NCBI GenBank assembly: GCA_000436695.1
Contig: HF992545.1
Location: 1 to 34,441 of the forward strand
Source of the DNA: Prevotella sp. CAG:1185
GTDB taxonomy: Bacteria > Bacteroidota > Bacteroidia > Bacteroidales > Bacteroidaceae
Direction of reading: 5' to 3'
Length of the DNA stretch: 34,441 nucleotides
Below the pieces are notes generated by a model that was not told where the DNA came from, made no database searches, and saw only the letters and a program-made list of their open reading frames with translations. The first letter of the stretch is position 1. The number at the start of each line of letters is the position of its first letter. Made by a program: the position numbers and the translations under genes. This document shows, in pieces, positions 7,234 through 14,869 of the stretch.

Positions 7234-8637
7234 ATGAAAACAATATGCTTATATTTTGAGATACACCAGATTATCCATCTAAAGCGCTATCGTTTCTTTG
7301 ATATTGGTACAGACCATTATTATTATGACGATTATGAGAATGAGCGTAGCATCAGTGATATTGCTGAACGGTCTTATATGCCGGCACTGAATGCTTTTCA
7401 GGAGATGATCAGAGATAATGGAAAATTCTTCAAAGTAGCATTTTCTATTTCTGGTGTAGGTCTGGAGCAGCTTGAAATGCATGCGCCACAGGTGATAACC
7501 AAATTGCAAGAACTGAACGAAACGGGCTGTGTAGAATTTCTGGCAGAGCCTTATTCTCATGGTTTGTCATCATTGGTTAATGAAACTACATTTGCAGAAG
7601 ATGTTAAAAAGCAGGCTGCAAAAATGCAGGAATACTTTGGGAAAAAGCCAACAGTGCTACGTAACTCTTCATTGATATATACAGATTCAATAGGTGCTCA
7701 AGCAGCAGCAATGGGTTTCAAGGGTATGCTTACTGAAGGAGCTAAACATGTTCTTGGATGGAAGTCTCCACACTATGTTTACAATTGTTCTATGGCACCG
7801 AATCTCAAATTGTTATTGAGAGATATTGGTCTGAGTGATGATATCAGTTTACGTTTTAATAATAGTGAATGGGAAGGTTATCCACTTTTTGCAGATAATT
7901 ATATGGATAGGATTGCTGCATTCCCTGAGAATGAGCAGATTATCAATATTTTTATGGAGCTTTCAGCCCTTGGAATAGCTCAGCCGTTGTCCTCAAATAT
8001 TCTTGAGTTTATTAAAGCTTTACCTGCATGTGCGAAGGCTAGAGGAATTAATTTTTCTACACCAACAGAGATATGTCTAAAGATGAATAGTGTTGGTGAT
8101 TTGGATGTTCCTGATACACTTTCGTGGGTTGATGAAGAACGTGATGTCAGTTCTTGGTTAGGTAATCCTATGCAAAGAGAGGCATTTAACAAACTGTATA
8201 GTGTTGCTGATCGTGTACGTATTGCTAATGACCCTCGTATAAATCAAGATTGGGATTATTTGCAAGCTAGTAACAATTTCCGATTCATGACAACTAAGCC
8301 ATCAAATGTAGGTTTGGATAGGGGTATCTACAGTTCACCTTTTGACGCTTTTACCAATTATATGAATATTCTTGGTGACTTTATGAATCGTGTAAATACT
8401 CTATATCCAGAAGAGATTGATAACGAAGAGCTTAATTCATTACTTACCACTATCAAGAATCAGGGTGATGAAATTGAGATGAAGGATAAGGAGATTATAC
8501 GTTTAAAGGCTAAGGTTGAAAAGATGCAGGCGGCTGAGGATAAACTTAAAGTGAAAATGGAAAAAGTAAAATCTGCAAAGCCAGCTGCTAAAAAGACTAC
8601 AACTAAAAAAACTGCCGAGAAGGAAAATGAACAATAA
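7234..8637 (+). CDS. GH57 alpha-amylase-like protein with coiled-coil and Lys-rich tail
   Basis: Glycoside hydrolase family 57 barrel protein, expected to act on alpha-glucan in the cytoplasm (no signal peptide). Family regions seen: EIHQ at 9-12 (region 1, His11), SISG near 71 (region 2), EFLAEPYSHG with Glu105 as candidate nucleophile (region 3), and LLRDIGLSDDI with Asp202/203 as candidate acid/base (region 4). Region 5, usually an ETFG-type motif, reads MELSALGIAQP and is strongly altered. After the barrel, residues about 410-445 form a heptad-like charged helix, followed by a Lys/Ala/Thr-rich tail (KKTTTKKTAEKE) that may bind polymer or partner proteins. It lies 66 bases after the GT4 gene, without a promoter, and a terminator follows. 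Some Bacteroides GH57 homologues have been described as lacking catalytic residues, so activity is uncertain. Confidence 0.85.
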   Translation: MKTICLYFEIHQIIHLKRYRFFDIGTDHYYYDDYENERSISDIAERSYMPALNAFQEMIRDNGKFFKVAFSISGVGLEQLEMHAPQVITKLQELNETGCVEFLAEPYSHGLSSLVNETTFAEDVKKQAAKMQEYFGKKPTVLRNSSLIYTDSIGAQAAAMGFKGMLTEGAKHVLGWKSPHYVYNCSMAPNLKLLLRDIGLSDDISLRFNNSEWEGYPLFADNYMDRIAAFPENEQIINIFMELSALGIAQPLSSNILEFIKALPACAKARGINFSTPTEICLKMNSVGDLDVPDTLSWVDEERDVSSWLGNPMQREAFNKLYSVADRVRIANDPRINQDWDYLQASNNFRFMTTKPSNVGLDRGIYSSPFDAFTNYMNILGDFMNRVNTLYPEEIDNEELNSLLTTIKNQGDEIEMKDKEIIRLKAKVEKMQAAEDKLKVKMEKVKSAKPAAKKTTTKKTAEKENEQ

Positions 8638-8687
8638 TAACAAAAAATAATATTGAAGTTATATTTAATACAAATATGATAAATAGG

Positions 8688-8730
8688 AAAAGACTCATCT
8701 GCCTAGTTGAAAGGGTGGATGAGTCTTTTT
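8688..8730. terminator. Rho-independent terminator after the glycogen operon
   Basis: A perfect 12-bp inverted repeat pairs AAAAGACTCATC (8688-8699) with GATGAGTCTTTT (8718-8729) across an 18-base loop. It has T-runs on both strands and so can serve the glycogen operon and the convergent minus-strand operon ending at 8815. Confidence 0.88.
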
Positions 8731-8814
8731 ATATTTTATGTAGATATGCTTTTGTATTACAATTTAATATGAGTAATATTTACAAGAATTACAGGATGGT
8801 GTCTTCCTTATTTT

Positions 8815-8982
8815 TCATAGCCTTCTTGTTTTGCAATTTTTCTTATTATTTTTCTTTTTGCAAATATCAATAAGAGAACATCCTGAGCATATACCATTAT
8901 CTTTTCGAAATGTATTGTAAATTCTTCTACCAACATAAATTACTGCTAGAATAAGAATTAGAGAAACAATGATTATTTGCAT
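8815..8982 (-). CDS. Small Cys-rich membrane protein, FeoB-associated-like, 55 aa
   Basis: One N-terminal membrane helix (residues 2-17, IIIVSLILILAVIYV with one flanking Gln) is followed by a basic stretch (GRRIYNTFRK), a cysteine cluster ICSGCSL...IC (Cys32, 35, 41) and a Lys-rich end with Cys50. This is the plan of the FeoB-associated Cys-rich membrane protein family, which usually has CxxC in a GCSGCS context next to the ferrous iron transporter FeoB. No feoB or feoA lies in this window. It sits 54 bases after the ABC ATPase gene in the same direction and is likely the last gene of that operon. A role in metal handling is inferred only. Confidence 0.62.
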   Translation of the reverse strand: MQIIIVSLILILAVIYVGRRIYNTFRKDNGICSGCSLIDICKKKNNKKNCKTRRL

Positions 8983-9036
8983 ACTCGTATATAACTATAT
9001 GTGATTATAGATTTCCTTAATGATTAATTATTACTA

Positions 9037-10518
9037 TTAAATGGAGCGTTTTAAAAATAACTTTTTAGTGACACATTTTGGAAGTTCATTTAAATAATGA
9101 CTAACAATTATAAGTGTTTTATTTTTACGTTTACAGAATGTCTCTATGATTTCTGTTGCCAGTTGGCGGTTGGAGTCATCTAGTCCATGAAATGGCTCAT
9201 CTAGAATTAACAATTCTGGATCTTTAACAAATGCTCTTGTGAGTAATGCTAATCTTTGTTCTCCACTTGACAACATCAAGAAAGGACGATCTGCTAGTTT
9301 TTCTATATTAAATATTTTCATCCACCATTTACAAATTTTATAATCATTTTCTGATGGTTTTGCATATAGTCCTACTGAGTCTTTTAATCCACTTGCAACA
9401 ACTCTTATTGTAGGAATGTTGTGTTTATATGCCCTATGCATTTCTGGAGACACATAGCCAATGTGTCTTTTTATGTCCCATATACTCTCACCATTACCAC
9501 GTTGTTGATCAAATAATGCAATGTCACAGGCGTAACTTTGTGGGTTATCGGCACAGACGAGACTGAGTAGGGTAGATTTTCCTGCACCATTTTTGCCACA
9601 CAGAGCCCATTTCTCACCATTGAAAACCACCCAATTTATGTCTTTTAAAATTGTTCTGTTGCCATAACGTATATTTACGTTTGTCATTTTAATAATTTCT
9701 TTGGAACAAAATTTATTTTCTTTATATGGTAGATTTAAAATTGCATATTCATGATCTCTGCTTAACATGCGTTCTGTAACATGGCGATCTTTTGAAAGGT
9801 ATTCATTTAATGGTAATTTCGTGTTGACTTTCATATCACAGACCTCAACCACATGGGTTATAAAATCTGGAATATCACTAATTTTAGATAATACTAAAAT
9901 AATTTGTATGTTATTTTCATGCGCCAATAAGGACAATAGATCCTTAAGTTGTAACCGTGTGTCATTATCTAATCCAATAAAAGGATTATCTATGATAAGT
10001 ACCCTTGGCTGGGACAATAATGCTTTAATAAGCTGAAACTTTCGTAATTCACCACTTGATAAAAGTATTATATATTTATCTAGCAAATGTTCTATGTCCA
10101 AAAGTTTATATAGATGTGTTTGGTAATATCTGCGTTCAATTGTATCCTCTCCATACATGTGATAAGCCTCTTCCAAAAGTTCTTGTACTTTAGGAGTGTC
10201 TTCGTCTATATCATGTTGGTTCCAACGCTGTTGCAGATAATAAGTAGCATCATTGTCACCATATGAGTCCTTAAAAGTGATATATTTAATATTGTCTGAA
10301 ACAAGTTTCTTCTTACTTGGTTCAAAATTGTATACAGGCTCGTTTAATATAAGAGGATGACGTCCTGTTATGATGTCTATTAACATTGATTTGCCGCTAC
10401 CATTTTTACCAATAACAGCAATATGTTCGTTATCATTTAATACAAAGTTAACAGGCTCTGCTAATCGCCATTCTGGCATTCGTGTAATACCATTTTTGAC
10501 ACTTATGACTTCATGCAT
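9037..10518 (-). CDS. Tandem ABC ATPase (two nucleotide-binding domains, ModF-like), soluble
   Basis: Two ABC domains in one 493-residue chain with no membrane helices. Domain 1 has Walker A GKNGSGKS (37-44), signature LSSGE (153-157) and Walker B LIIDNP, where the catalytic Glu is Asn178 and the switch His is replaced by Ser211 (LVLSKISD). Domain 2 is complete: Walker A GKNGAGKS (308-315), signature LSSGE (416-420), LILDEP with Glu441, and switch His in IVSHYLNE. One ATP site is therefore probably weak or inactive. The layout resembles E. coli ModF rather than EttA/Uup translation factors, as I see no ABC-F linker. No permease is adjacent. The start ATG overlaps the end of ruvC by 8 bases, so the two are translationally coupled. 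Confidence 0.85.
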   Translation of the reverse strand: MHEVISVKNGITRMPEWRLAEPVNFVLNDNEHIAVIGKNGSGKSMLIDIITGRHPLILNEPVYNFEPSKKKLVSDNIKYITFKDSYGDNDATYYLQQRWNQHDIDEDTPKVQELLEEAYHMYGEDTIERRYYQTHLYKLLDIEHLLDKYIILLSSGELRKFQLIKALLSQPRVLIIDNPFIGLDNDTRLQLKDLLSLLAHENNIQIILVLSKISDIPDFITHVVEVCDMKVNTKLPLNEYLSKDRHVTERMLSRDHEYAILNLPYKENKFCSKEIIKMTNVNIRYGNRTILKDINWVVFNGEKWALCGKNGAGKSTLLSLVCADNPQSYACDIALFDQQRGNGESIWDIKRHIGYVSPEMHRAYKHNIPTIRVVASGLKDSVGLYAKPSENDYKICKWWMKIFNIEKLADRPFLMLSSGEQRLALLTRAFVKDPELLILDEPFHGLDDSNRQLATEIIETFCKRKNKTLIIVSHYLNELPKCVTKKLFLKRSI

Positions 10519-11080
10519 GTGTTCTTTCTTTGTTCTTATTTATGAAATCTTTCCAACTCTTATATGTATGAGTAGTTACAGGAGCATTGGACTGAAGAAA
10601 ATGACAATATGCTGCTGCAAGAGCGTCTGTTGCATCCATATATGGAGTCATATCTTCATCTCTTATATTTAAAAGACGCTTAAGCATGCCTGCAACTTGC
10701 TCTTTGGATGCTAGGCCTTGGCCAGTTATTGCCATTTTTATCTTTAAAGGAGCATATTCATGTATTGGAATATCAAAATGTATTGCAGAAGCGATAGCAA
10801 CGCCTTGGGCTCTTCCCAATTTTAGCATAGACTGAATGTTTTTTCCAAAAAAAGGAGCCTCAATAGCCATTTCGTCAGGCTTGAATTCTTTTATAAGACT
10901 TGACACTCTATCAAATATACGTCCTAGTCGAAGATATGGATCATGTATTTTTCGCATATCAATGACACCCATGGCCATCATTGACGCTTTATTGCCACAC
11001 ACTTTAAGTAATCCATATCCCATAACATTAGTTCCAGGATCTATACCTAGAATAATTTTTTCTGGCTTAATAACTGTCAT
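10511..11080 (-). CDS. ruvC: Crossover junction endodeoxyribonuclease RuvC
   Basis: Holliday junction resolvase that cuts four-way DNA junctions with RuvAB during recombinational repair. The four metal-binding acidic residues are present: Asp14 in GIDPGT, Glu74 in IEAPFFGKN, and Asp149 and Asp152 in DATDALA. The conserved GRAQG is at 89-93, and KMAITGQGLASKEQVA matches the DNA-binding part. At 189 residues it is the usual length. It lies 19 bases after the metallo-beta-lactamase gene and overlaps the ABC ATPase gene, within a probable six-gene minus-strand operon. ruvA and ruvB are not nearby. Confidence 0.96.
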   Translation of the reverse strand: MTVIKPEKIILGIDPGTNVMGYGLLKVCGNKASMMAMGVIDMRKIHDPYLRLGRIFDRVSSLIKEFKPDEMAIEAPFFGKNIQSMLKLGRAQGVAIASAIHFDIPIHEYAPLKIKMAITGQGLASKEQVAGMLKRLLNIRDEDMTPYMDATDALAAAYCHFLQSNAPVTTHTYKSWKDFINKNKERTHA

Positions 11081-11099
11081 ATATTATATATAACGTATA

Positions 11100-11744
11100 T
11101 TATTTAAAATACGGATTATATGTTATTTCTTCTTTAAGTGTTGTTTTTTCTCCATGTCCTGGGAGAATAGCAGTTTGTGCGGGAAGCTGAATGGCAATAT
11201 TTTTTAAGCTCCTTATTATATCCTCATAACTGCCAAACTCAAAATCTGTACGTCCAATGCTTAATTTAAACAATGTATCTCCAGAAAATGCAATAGATTC
11301 ATTTGCGCAATAGAACAAAACAGAACCCGGAGTATGACCTGGTGTCTTTAATATGTTGAATTTATGAGTTCCAAAAGAAATTGTATCTTTATCAGTAAAA
11401 TAATTTTTTACATCTGGGATATTTTCATCATAATTCAATCCTATGAAAGCATAGGCCTGCTCCTTAAGTTTGCCCATCAAAATTTTATCATCTATACATA
11501 CTTCAGGTTTAAGCCCAAAGGCTGTATATATTGCATTATTCCCAAAATTATGATCGATATGTGCATGTGTGGATATCAGATGTTTTGGAATTAACTTATT
11601 ATTATTTATATAGTCTATTATAGCTCTTTTTTCTTCTTCATAAAATGCGCCACAATCTATTATGACGCATTTTTTAGTTTCATCGCTTGCAACATAACAA
11701 TTTTCCTGAAACATATTGCATACGAATCTTTGTATATTTAGCAT
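11100..11744 (-). CDS. Metallo-beta-lactamase fold hydrolase, glyoxalase II-like
   Basis: A compact 214-residue zinc hydrolase of the YcbL/glyoxalase II-like class. The metal motif THAHIDH supplies His60, His62, Asp64 and His65. GHTPGS, FSGDTLF and ILPGHG supply the remaining His and Asp ligands. It lacks the C-terminal substrate-binding extension of full glyoxalase II (about 250 residues), so the thioester substrate is uncertain. It is cytoplasmic. The gene lies between rsmG (15-base gap) and ruvC (19-base gap), and this context gives no clear clue to its substrate. Confidence 0.87.
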   Translation of the reverse strand: MLNIQRFVCNMFQENCYVASDETKKCVIIDCGAFYEEEKRAIIDYINNNKLIPKHLISTHAHIDHNFGNNAIYTAFGLKPEVCIDDKILMGKLKEQAYAFIGLNYDENIPDVKNYFTDKDTISFGTHKFNILKTPGHTPGSVLFYCANESIAFSGDTLFKLSIGRTDFEFGSYEDIIRSLKNIAIQLPAQTAILPGHGEKTTLKEEITYNPYFK

Positions 11745-11759
11745 GGCAATTTATTTAAT

Positions 11760-12380
11760 TTAGAGTGGAACGTATATAAGATATTTATTCTTAAACCATT
11801 CTTCATGAAACATTTTGCTTATGTCTGTAACCTCTGCAATATGTCTAAACGGATTAATTTCAGCGGATACATCACCACCTTTCAAGCAGAATATGCCATT
11901 AGGCATAGAATTTTGTTGCGTTTTACTAATATTTTTCTTTATTATTCGAATTAAATCAGGTAACTGCATTACTGCTCGACTGACAACAAAATCATATTTA
12001 CCTTTTTCATTTTCACCACGAATCTGCTCAGCTTCACAGTTTGTCAGACCTATGGCTTTTGCAACTTCTTTAACTACTAAGATTTTTTTACCTGTTCCGT
12101 CAATTAATTTGAACTTTACTTCCGGAAACATAATAGCTAAAGGTATTCCAGGAAAACCACCTCCAGTACCAAAATCCAAAACTTTTGTTTCTGGTCTAAA
12201 GTTAATTGCTTTGGCTATGGCTAGTGAATGCAGTATATGATGCTCATATATAGAATCAATATCTTTACGGGATATGACATTGATTTTACTATTCCAGTCA
12301 TGATATAAATCATATAAAGCCTCAAACTGTTGTTTCTGAATGTCTGAAAGCTTGCCAAAATATTTTAATATTATGTCCAT
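11760..12380 (-). CDS. rsmG: 16S rRNA (guanine527-N7)-methyltransferase RsmG
   Basis: SAM-dependent methyltransferase of G527 in the 530 loop of 16S rRNA. The SAM-binding motif I reads VLDFGTGGGFPGIPLAI, preceded by HHILHSLA and followed by VVSRAV, all characteristic of RsmG (GidB). Length 206 residues is typical. It starts 14 bases after the DUF3298 lipoprotein gene and is probably cotranscribed with it. In this family loss of function can give low-level streptomycin resistance; nothing suggests loss here. Confidence 0.95.
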   Translation of the reverse strand: MDIILKYFGKLSDIQKQQFEALYDLYHDWNSKINVISRKDIDSIYEHHILHSLAIAKAINFRPETKVLDFGTGGGFPGIPLAIMFPEVKFKLIDGTGKKILVVKEVAKAIGLTNCEAEQIRGENEKGKYDFVVSRAVMQLPDLIRIIKKNISKTQQNSMPNGIFCLKGGDVSAEINPFRHIAEVTDISKMFHEEWFKNKYLIYVPL

Positions 12381-12394
12381 GTAATAAGTATGTT

Positions 12395-13213
12395 CTATTT
12401 CTTTTTTAAAAGCTCTTCAAGTTCAGAGTTACTTATTTTAACTCTTATTTCGCCGGCTGCATGATAAGCAATCTCATCAGGTGCATATATAAAGGTTATA
12501 TCTTTGTCCCCAATGATGAAATTATCAGAAGGATAAACATCTATTCCCATAAATATAGTTTTTTCATTGAGCTCCTTAAGATTTTTAACCTTATACATTT
12601 TACAAAGGTTATTTACAATAAGTTCATTTAACTCAGATTCATATCCAGGTACAAAAATATCCTTCAAAGATACAATTCTTCCACTTTGGACGTCAATATT
12701 TTTAGTTATAACTATAGAATTTCCGTGAGCACCTCCACCATAGCTGTAAATATTTGCAATGTATGTGTAATAGTCTTCTGCATCCTGTTTGACATAAGTC
12801 TTAACTATGTATTCACAATTGTACGAATTTGCATGAGTCTTATCAGCTTTATACAAATCGCCATAATCATTCTTATAATCGTTTAAATATCTATTAACAA
12901 ACGAATCTGCGGCTTCAGGTATGGATATCTTTTGTGATGTTATCGAGAAATAATCTGGGCACAAAATACCGGAACGTATAACGGAATCATTAATGTTCTC
13001 TGCATTTTTTCCTTTTGCATATGTAAGACATAGGCTTATGTGGCATCTTGGTCCAGCAGTATCTTCGGTCAGATATACTGTTGAATCCATTTTTATACTG
13101 TCAAACTTTATGCTGTCTGATGCACTTTTTCCTGAACCTGATGCCCCTCCGCATGAGCAAACTATTGACAATACGGAAAAAACTATACATGCGGAAATTA
13201 TTAGTCTTCTCAT
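12395..13213 (-). CDS. DUF3298/DUF4163-type lipoprotein
   Basis: Predicted lipoprotein. The signal peptide MRRLIISACIVFSVLSIV is followed by CSC (Cys19, Cys21), one of which should be lipidated, and then by a Gly/Ser linker (GGASGSGKSAS). The body of about 230 residues has IYSYGGGAHGNS and a later DKDITFIYAPDEIAYHAAGE, matching the DUF4163 plus DUF3298 pair found in envelope proteins such as RsiV-like anti-sigma factors and Bacteroidetes lipoproteins. The ATG at 13213 was chosen over 13249 because 13249 falls inside the promoter spacer and adds residues before the signal peptide. It is first in the operon with rsmG. Function unknown; a lysozyme- or peptidoglycan-related role is only a guess from distant relatives. 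Confidence 0.78.
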   Translation of the reverse strand: MRRLIISACIVFSVLSIVCSCGGASGSGKSASDSIKFDSIKMDSTVYLTEDTAGPRCHISLCLTYAKGKNAENINDSVIRSGILCPDYFSITSQKISIPEAADSFVNRYLNDYKNDYGDLYKADKTHANSYNCEYIVKTYVKQDAEDYYTYIANIYSYGGGAHGNSIVITKNIDVQSGRIVSLKDIFVPGYESELNELIVNNLCKMYKVKNLKELNEKTIFMGIDVYPSDNFIIGDKDITFIYAPDEIAYHAAGEIRVKISNSELEELLKKK

Positions 13214-13231
13214 TTTACTGCTATTTACTTG

Positions 13232-13263
13232 CAAAAGTAAATGAAACAAAGGAAAACCACAAA
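13232..13263 (-). promoter_or_regulatory. Promoter of the DUF3298-rsmG-ruvC operon (TTTG-20-TACTTTTG)
   Basis: Read on the minus strand, TTTG at 13263-13260 and TACTTTTG at 13239-13232 are separated by 20 bp. It is the only clear promoter for the six minus-strand genes and places the transcription start just upstream of the ATG at 13213. Confidence 0.7.
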
Positions 13264-13289
13264 TAATTTCTGTTTTATTTTATAAATTG

Positions 13290-13304
13290 ATTAATTTTGC
13301 AGCC
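13290..13304 (+). promoter_or_regulatory. -7 region of the HAD gene, identical to that of panB
   Basis: The 15-mer ATTAATTTTGCAGCC contains the -7 box TAATTTTG (13292-13299). The same 15 bases occur at 13987-14001 ahead of panB. No -33 TTG lies at the usual distance. It is divergent from the minus-strand promoter at 13232-13263. Confidence 0.6.
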
Positions 13305-13322
13305 GTAAAAATATATATAAGT

Positions 13323-13982
13323 ATGGTAAGCAAACAAATCAAAGCGGCTCTTTTCGATTTAGATGGCGTTGTTTTTAATACTGAAGACCAGTATACGGTC
13401 TTTTGGGGTAATCAATGCAGACAATATCATCCTGATAAGCCTGGATTGGAATATACTATTAAGGGACAGACCCTTGTTCAAATTTTTGACAAGTATTTTA
13501 ACGGCATGGAAGAAGAACAGGCTGAAATAGTAAAGCGTCTCGATGAATTTGAGCGTAATATGAATTTTGAATACGTAAAGGGATTTGTTGATTTTGTATT
13601 AGACTTGAAGGCAAATGGTGTGAAAACTGCGGTGGTTACAAGTTCAAATAATATGAAGATGAATTCTGTTTATGCCTCAAGATCTGAGTTCAAGTCTTAT
13701 TTTGATATAATTCTTACTTCCGAAGATTTTGAAAGAAGCAAGCCTGATCCTGAATGCTATTTGAAGGGAGCTAAAGTTTTTAATTTTTCTCCAGAAGAAT
13801 GTATTGTATTTGAAGATAGTTTTAATGGTCTTAAATCTGGTAAGGCTGCAGGAATGCGGGTTGTTGGATTGGCGACAACAAATTCAAAAGAGTCTATTTC
13901 TCCATTATCTGATTATGTGGTATCTGATTTTGAAGGGTTGAACTATCAAAATTTGTGCAAAATATTGTCTAAAGTGATTTAA
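13323..13982 (+). CDS. HAD-superfamily phosphatase, beta-phosphoglucomutase-like
   Basis: Cytoplasmic haloacid dehalogenase hydrolase with a helical cap. Motif I FDLDGVVFNT supplies nucleophile Asp12 and acid/base Asp14, motif II is VVTSSNN (Thr106), motif III is Lys140 in SKPDPECY, and motif IV is FEDSFNG (Glu164, Asp165). It belongs to the PGM/phosphatase branch; the substrate (a sugar or small organic phosphate) is not evident. The ATG at 13323 is preferred over 13287 because the -7 box at 13292-13299 lies downstream of 13287. Length is 219 residues. panB follows after 65 bases but has its own promoter. Confidence 0.87.
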   Translation: MVSKQIKAALFDLDGVVFNTEDQYTVFWGNQCRQYHPDKPGLEYTIKGQTLVQIFDKYFNGMEEEQAEIVKRLDEFERNMNFEYVKGFVDFVLDLKANGVKTAVVTSSNNMKMNSVYASRSEFKSYFDIILTSEDFERSKPDPECYLKGAKVFNFSPEECIVFEDSFNGLKSGKAAGMRVVGLATTNSKESISPLSDYVVSDFEGLNYQNLCKILSKVI

Positions 13983-14001
13983 AAGTATTAATTTTGCAGC
14001 C
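13964..14001 (+). promoter_or_regulatory. Promoter of panB
   Basis: A possible -33 ATTG at 13964-13967, overlapping the end of the HAD gene, and a -7 TAATTTTG at 13989-13996 with a 21-bp spacer. The 15 bases 13987-14001 are identical to those at 13290-13304. Confidence 0.6.
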
Positions 14002-14047
14002 AATTTATAATCAGCATATAAAAGAACATATCAAACAAATATAAAAT

Positions 14048-14869
14048 ATGACAGGATATTTGGTTAGTGATACCCGTAAAGTGACAACGCATCGCTTTAT
14101 TGAAATGAAGCAGCGTGGAGAGAAAATATCAATGCTAACGTCATATGACTTCACAACAGCAAGCATAGTAGACGCAGCCGGTATTGATGGTATATTGATC
14201 GGTGATTCTGCATCAAATGTTATGGCAGGTAATGGTACAACACTTCCTATAACAATAGATCAAATGATTTATCATGCAAAATCAGTGGTGCGTGGTGTAA
14301 GTCGTGCATTGGTTGTATGCGATATGCCTTTCGGAAGTTATCAGGTTGACCGTAAAGAGGGAATTAAAAATGCTATCCGTATAATGAAAGAAAGCGGATG
14401 TGATGCATTAAAACTAGAAGGTGGAGCTGAAATAATTGATACCGTCAAAGGTATACTTGATGCAGGTATTCCAGTTATGGGACATTTAGGTTTGACTCCG
14501 CAGAGTATAAATAAATTTGGTACTTATGCGGTTAGAGCTAAAGATGATGCTGAAGCAAACAAACTTGTTGCAGATGCAAAATTACTTAGTGATGCAGGGT
14601 GCTTTGCGCTTGTTCTTGAAAAAGTCCCTTCTATTTTGGCTACGGAGGTTTCCAAGGAGATAAAAATACCTACAATAGGTATTGGAGCCGGAAATGGAAC
14701 TGACGGACAGATATTAGTTGTAGACGACATGTTGGGTAAGACCAAAGGATTTAATCCGCGCTTTCTACGAAGATATGCTGACCTTAACAGTATAATGACT
14801 GATGCAATAGGTCAATATATTACAGACGTGAAAGACTGTTCTTTCCCAAATGAAAATGAATCATATTAA
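14048..14869 (+). CDS. panB: 3-methyl-2-oxobutanoate hydroxymethyltransferase (ketopantoate hydroxymethyltransferase)
   Basis: First committed step of pantothenate (coenzyme A) synthesis: transfers a hydroxymethyl group from methylene-tetrahydrofolate to ketoisovalerate. The TIM-barrel protein of 273 residues carries the Mg ligands Asp53 (IGDSASNV), Asp92 (CDMPFGSY) and Glu124 (LKLEGG), and catalytic Glu191 (LVLEKVP). MGHLGLTPQS and TIGIGAGNGTDGQILV are further signatures. It has its own promoter after the HAD gene and its stop codon overlaps the start of the MFS gene by one base (TAATG), so the two are coupled. panC, panD and panE are not in the window. Confidence 0.96.
   Translation: MTGYLVSDTRKVTTHRFIEMKQRGEKISMLTSYDFTTASIVDAAGIDGILIGDSASNVMAGNGTTLPITIDQMIYHAKSVVRGVSRALVVCDMPFGSYQVDRKEGIKNAIRIMKESGCDALKLEGGAEIIDTVKGILDAGIPVMGHLGLTPQSINKFGTYAVRAKDDAEANKLVADAKLLSDAGCFALVLEKVPSILATEVSKEIKIPTIGIGAGNGTDGQILVVDDMLGKTKGFNPRFLRRYADLNSIMTDAIGQYITDVKDCSFPNENESY

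Noticed and set aside
8676..8873. Possible 65-aa plus-strand protein after the GH57 gene
   Set aside because: It begins inside the terminator stem-loop and overlaps the better-supported minus-strand Cys-rich peptide.
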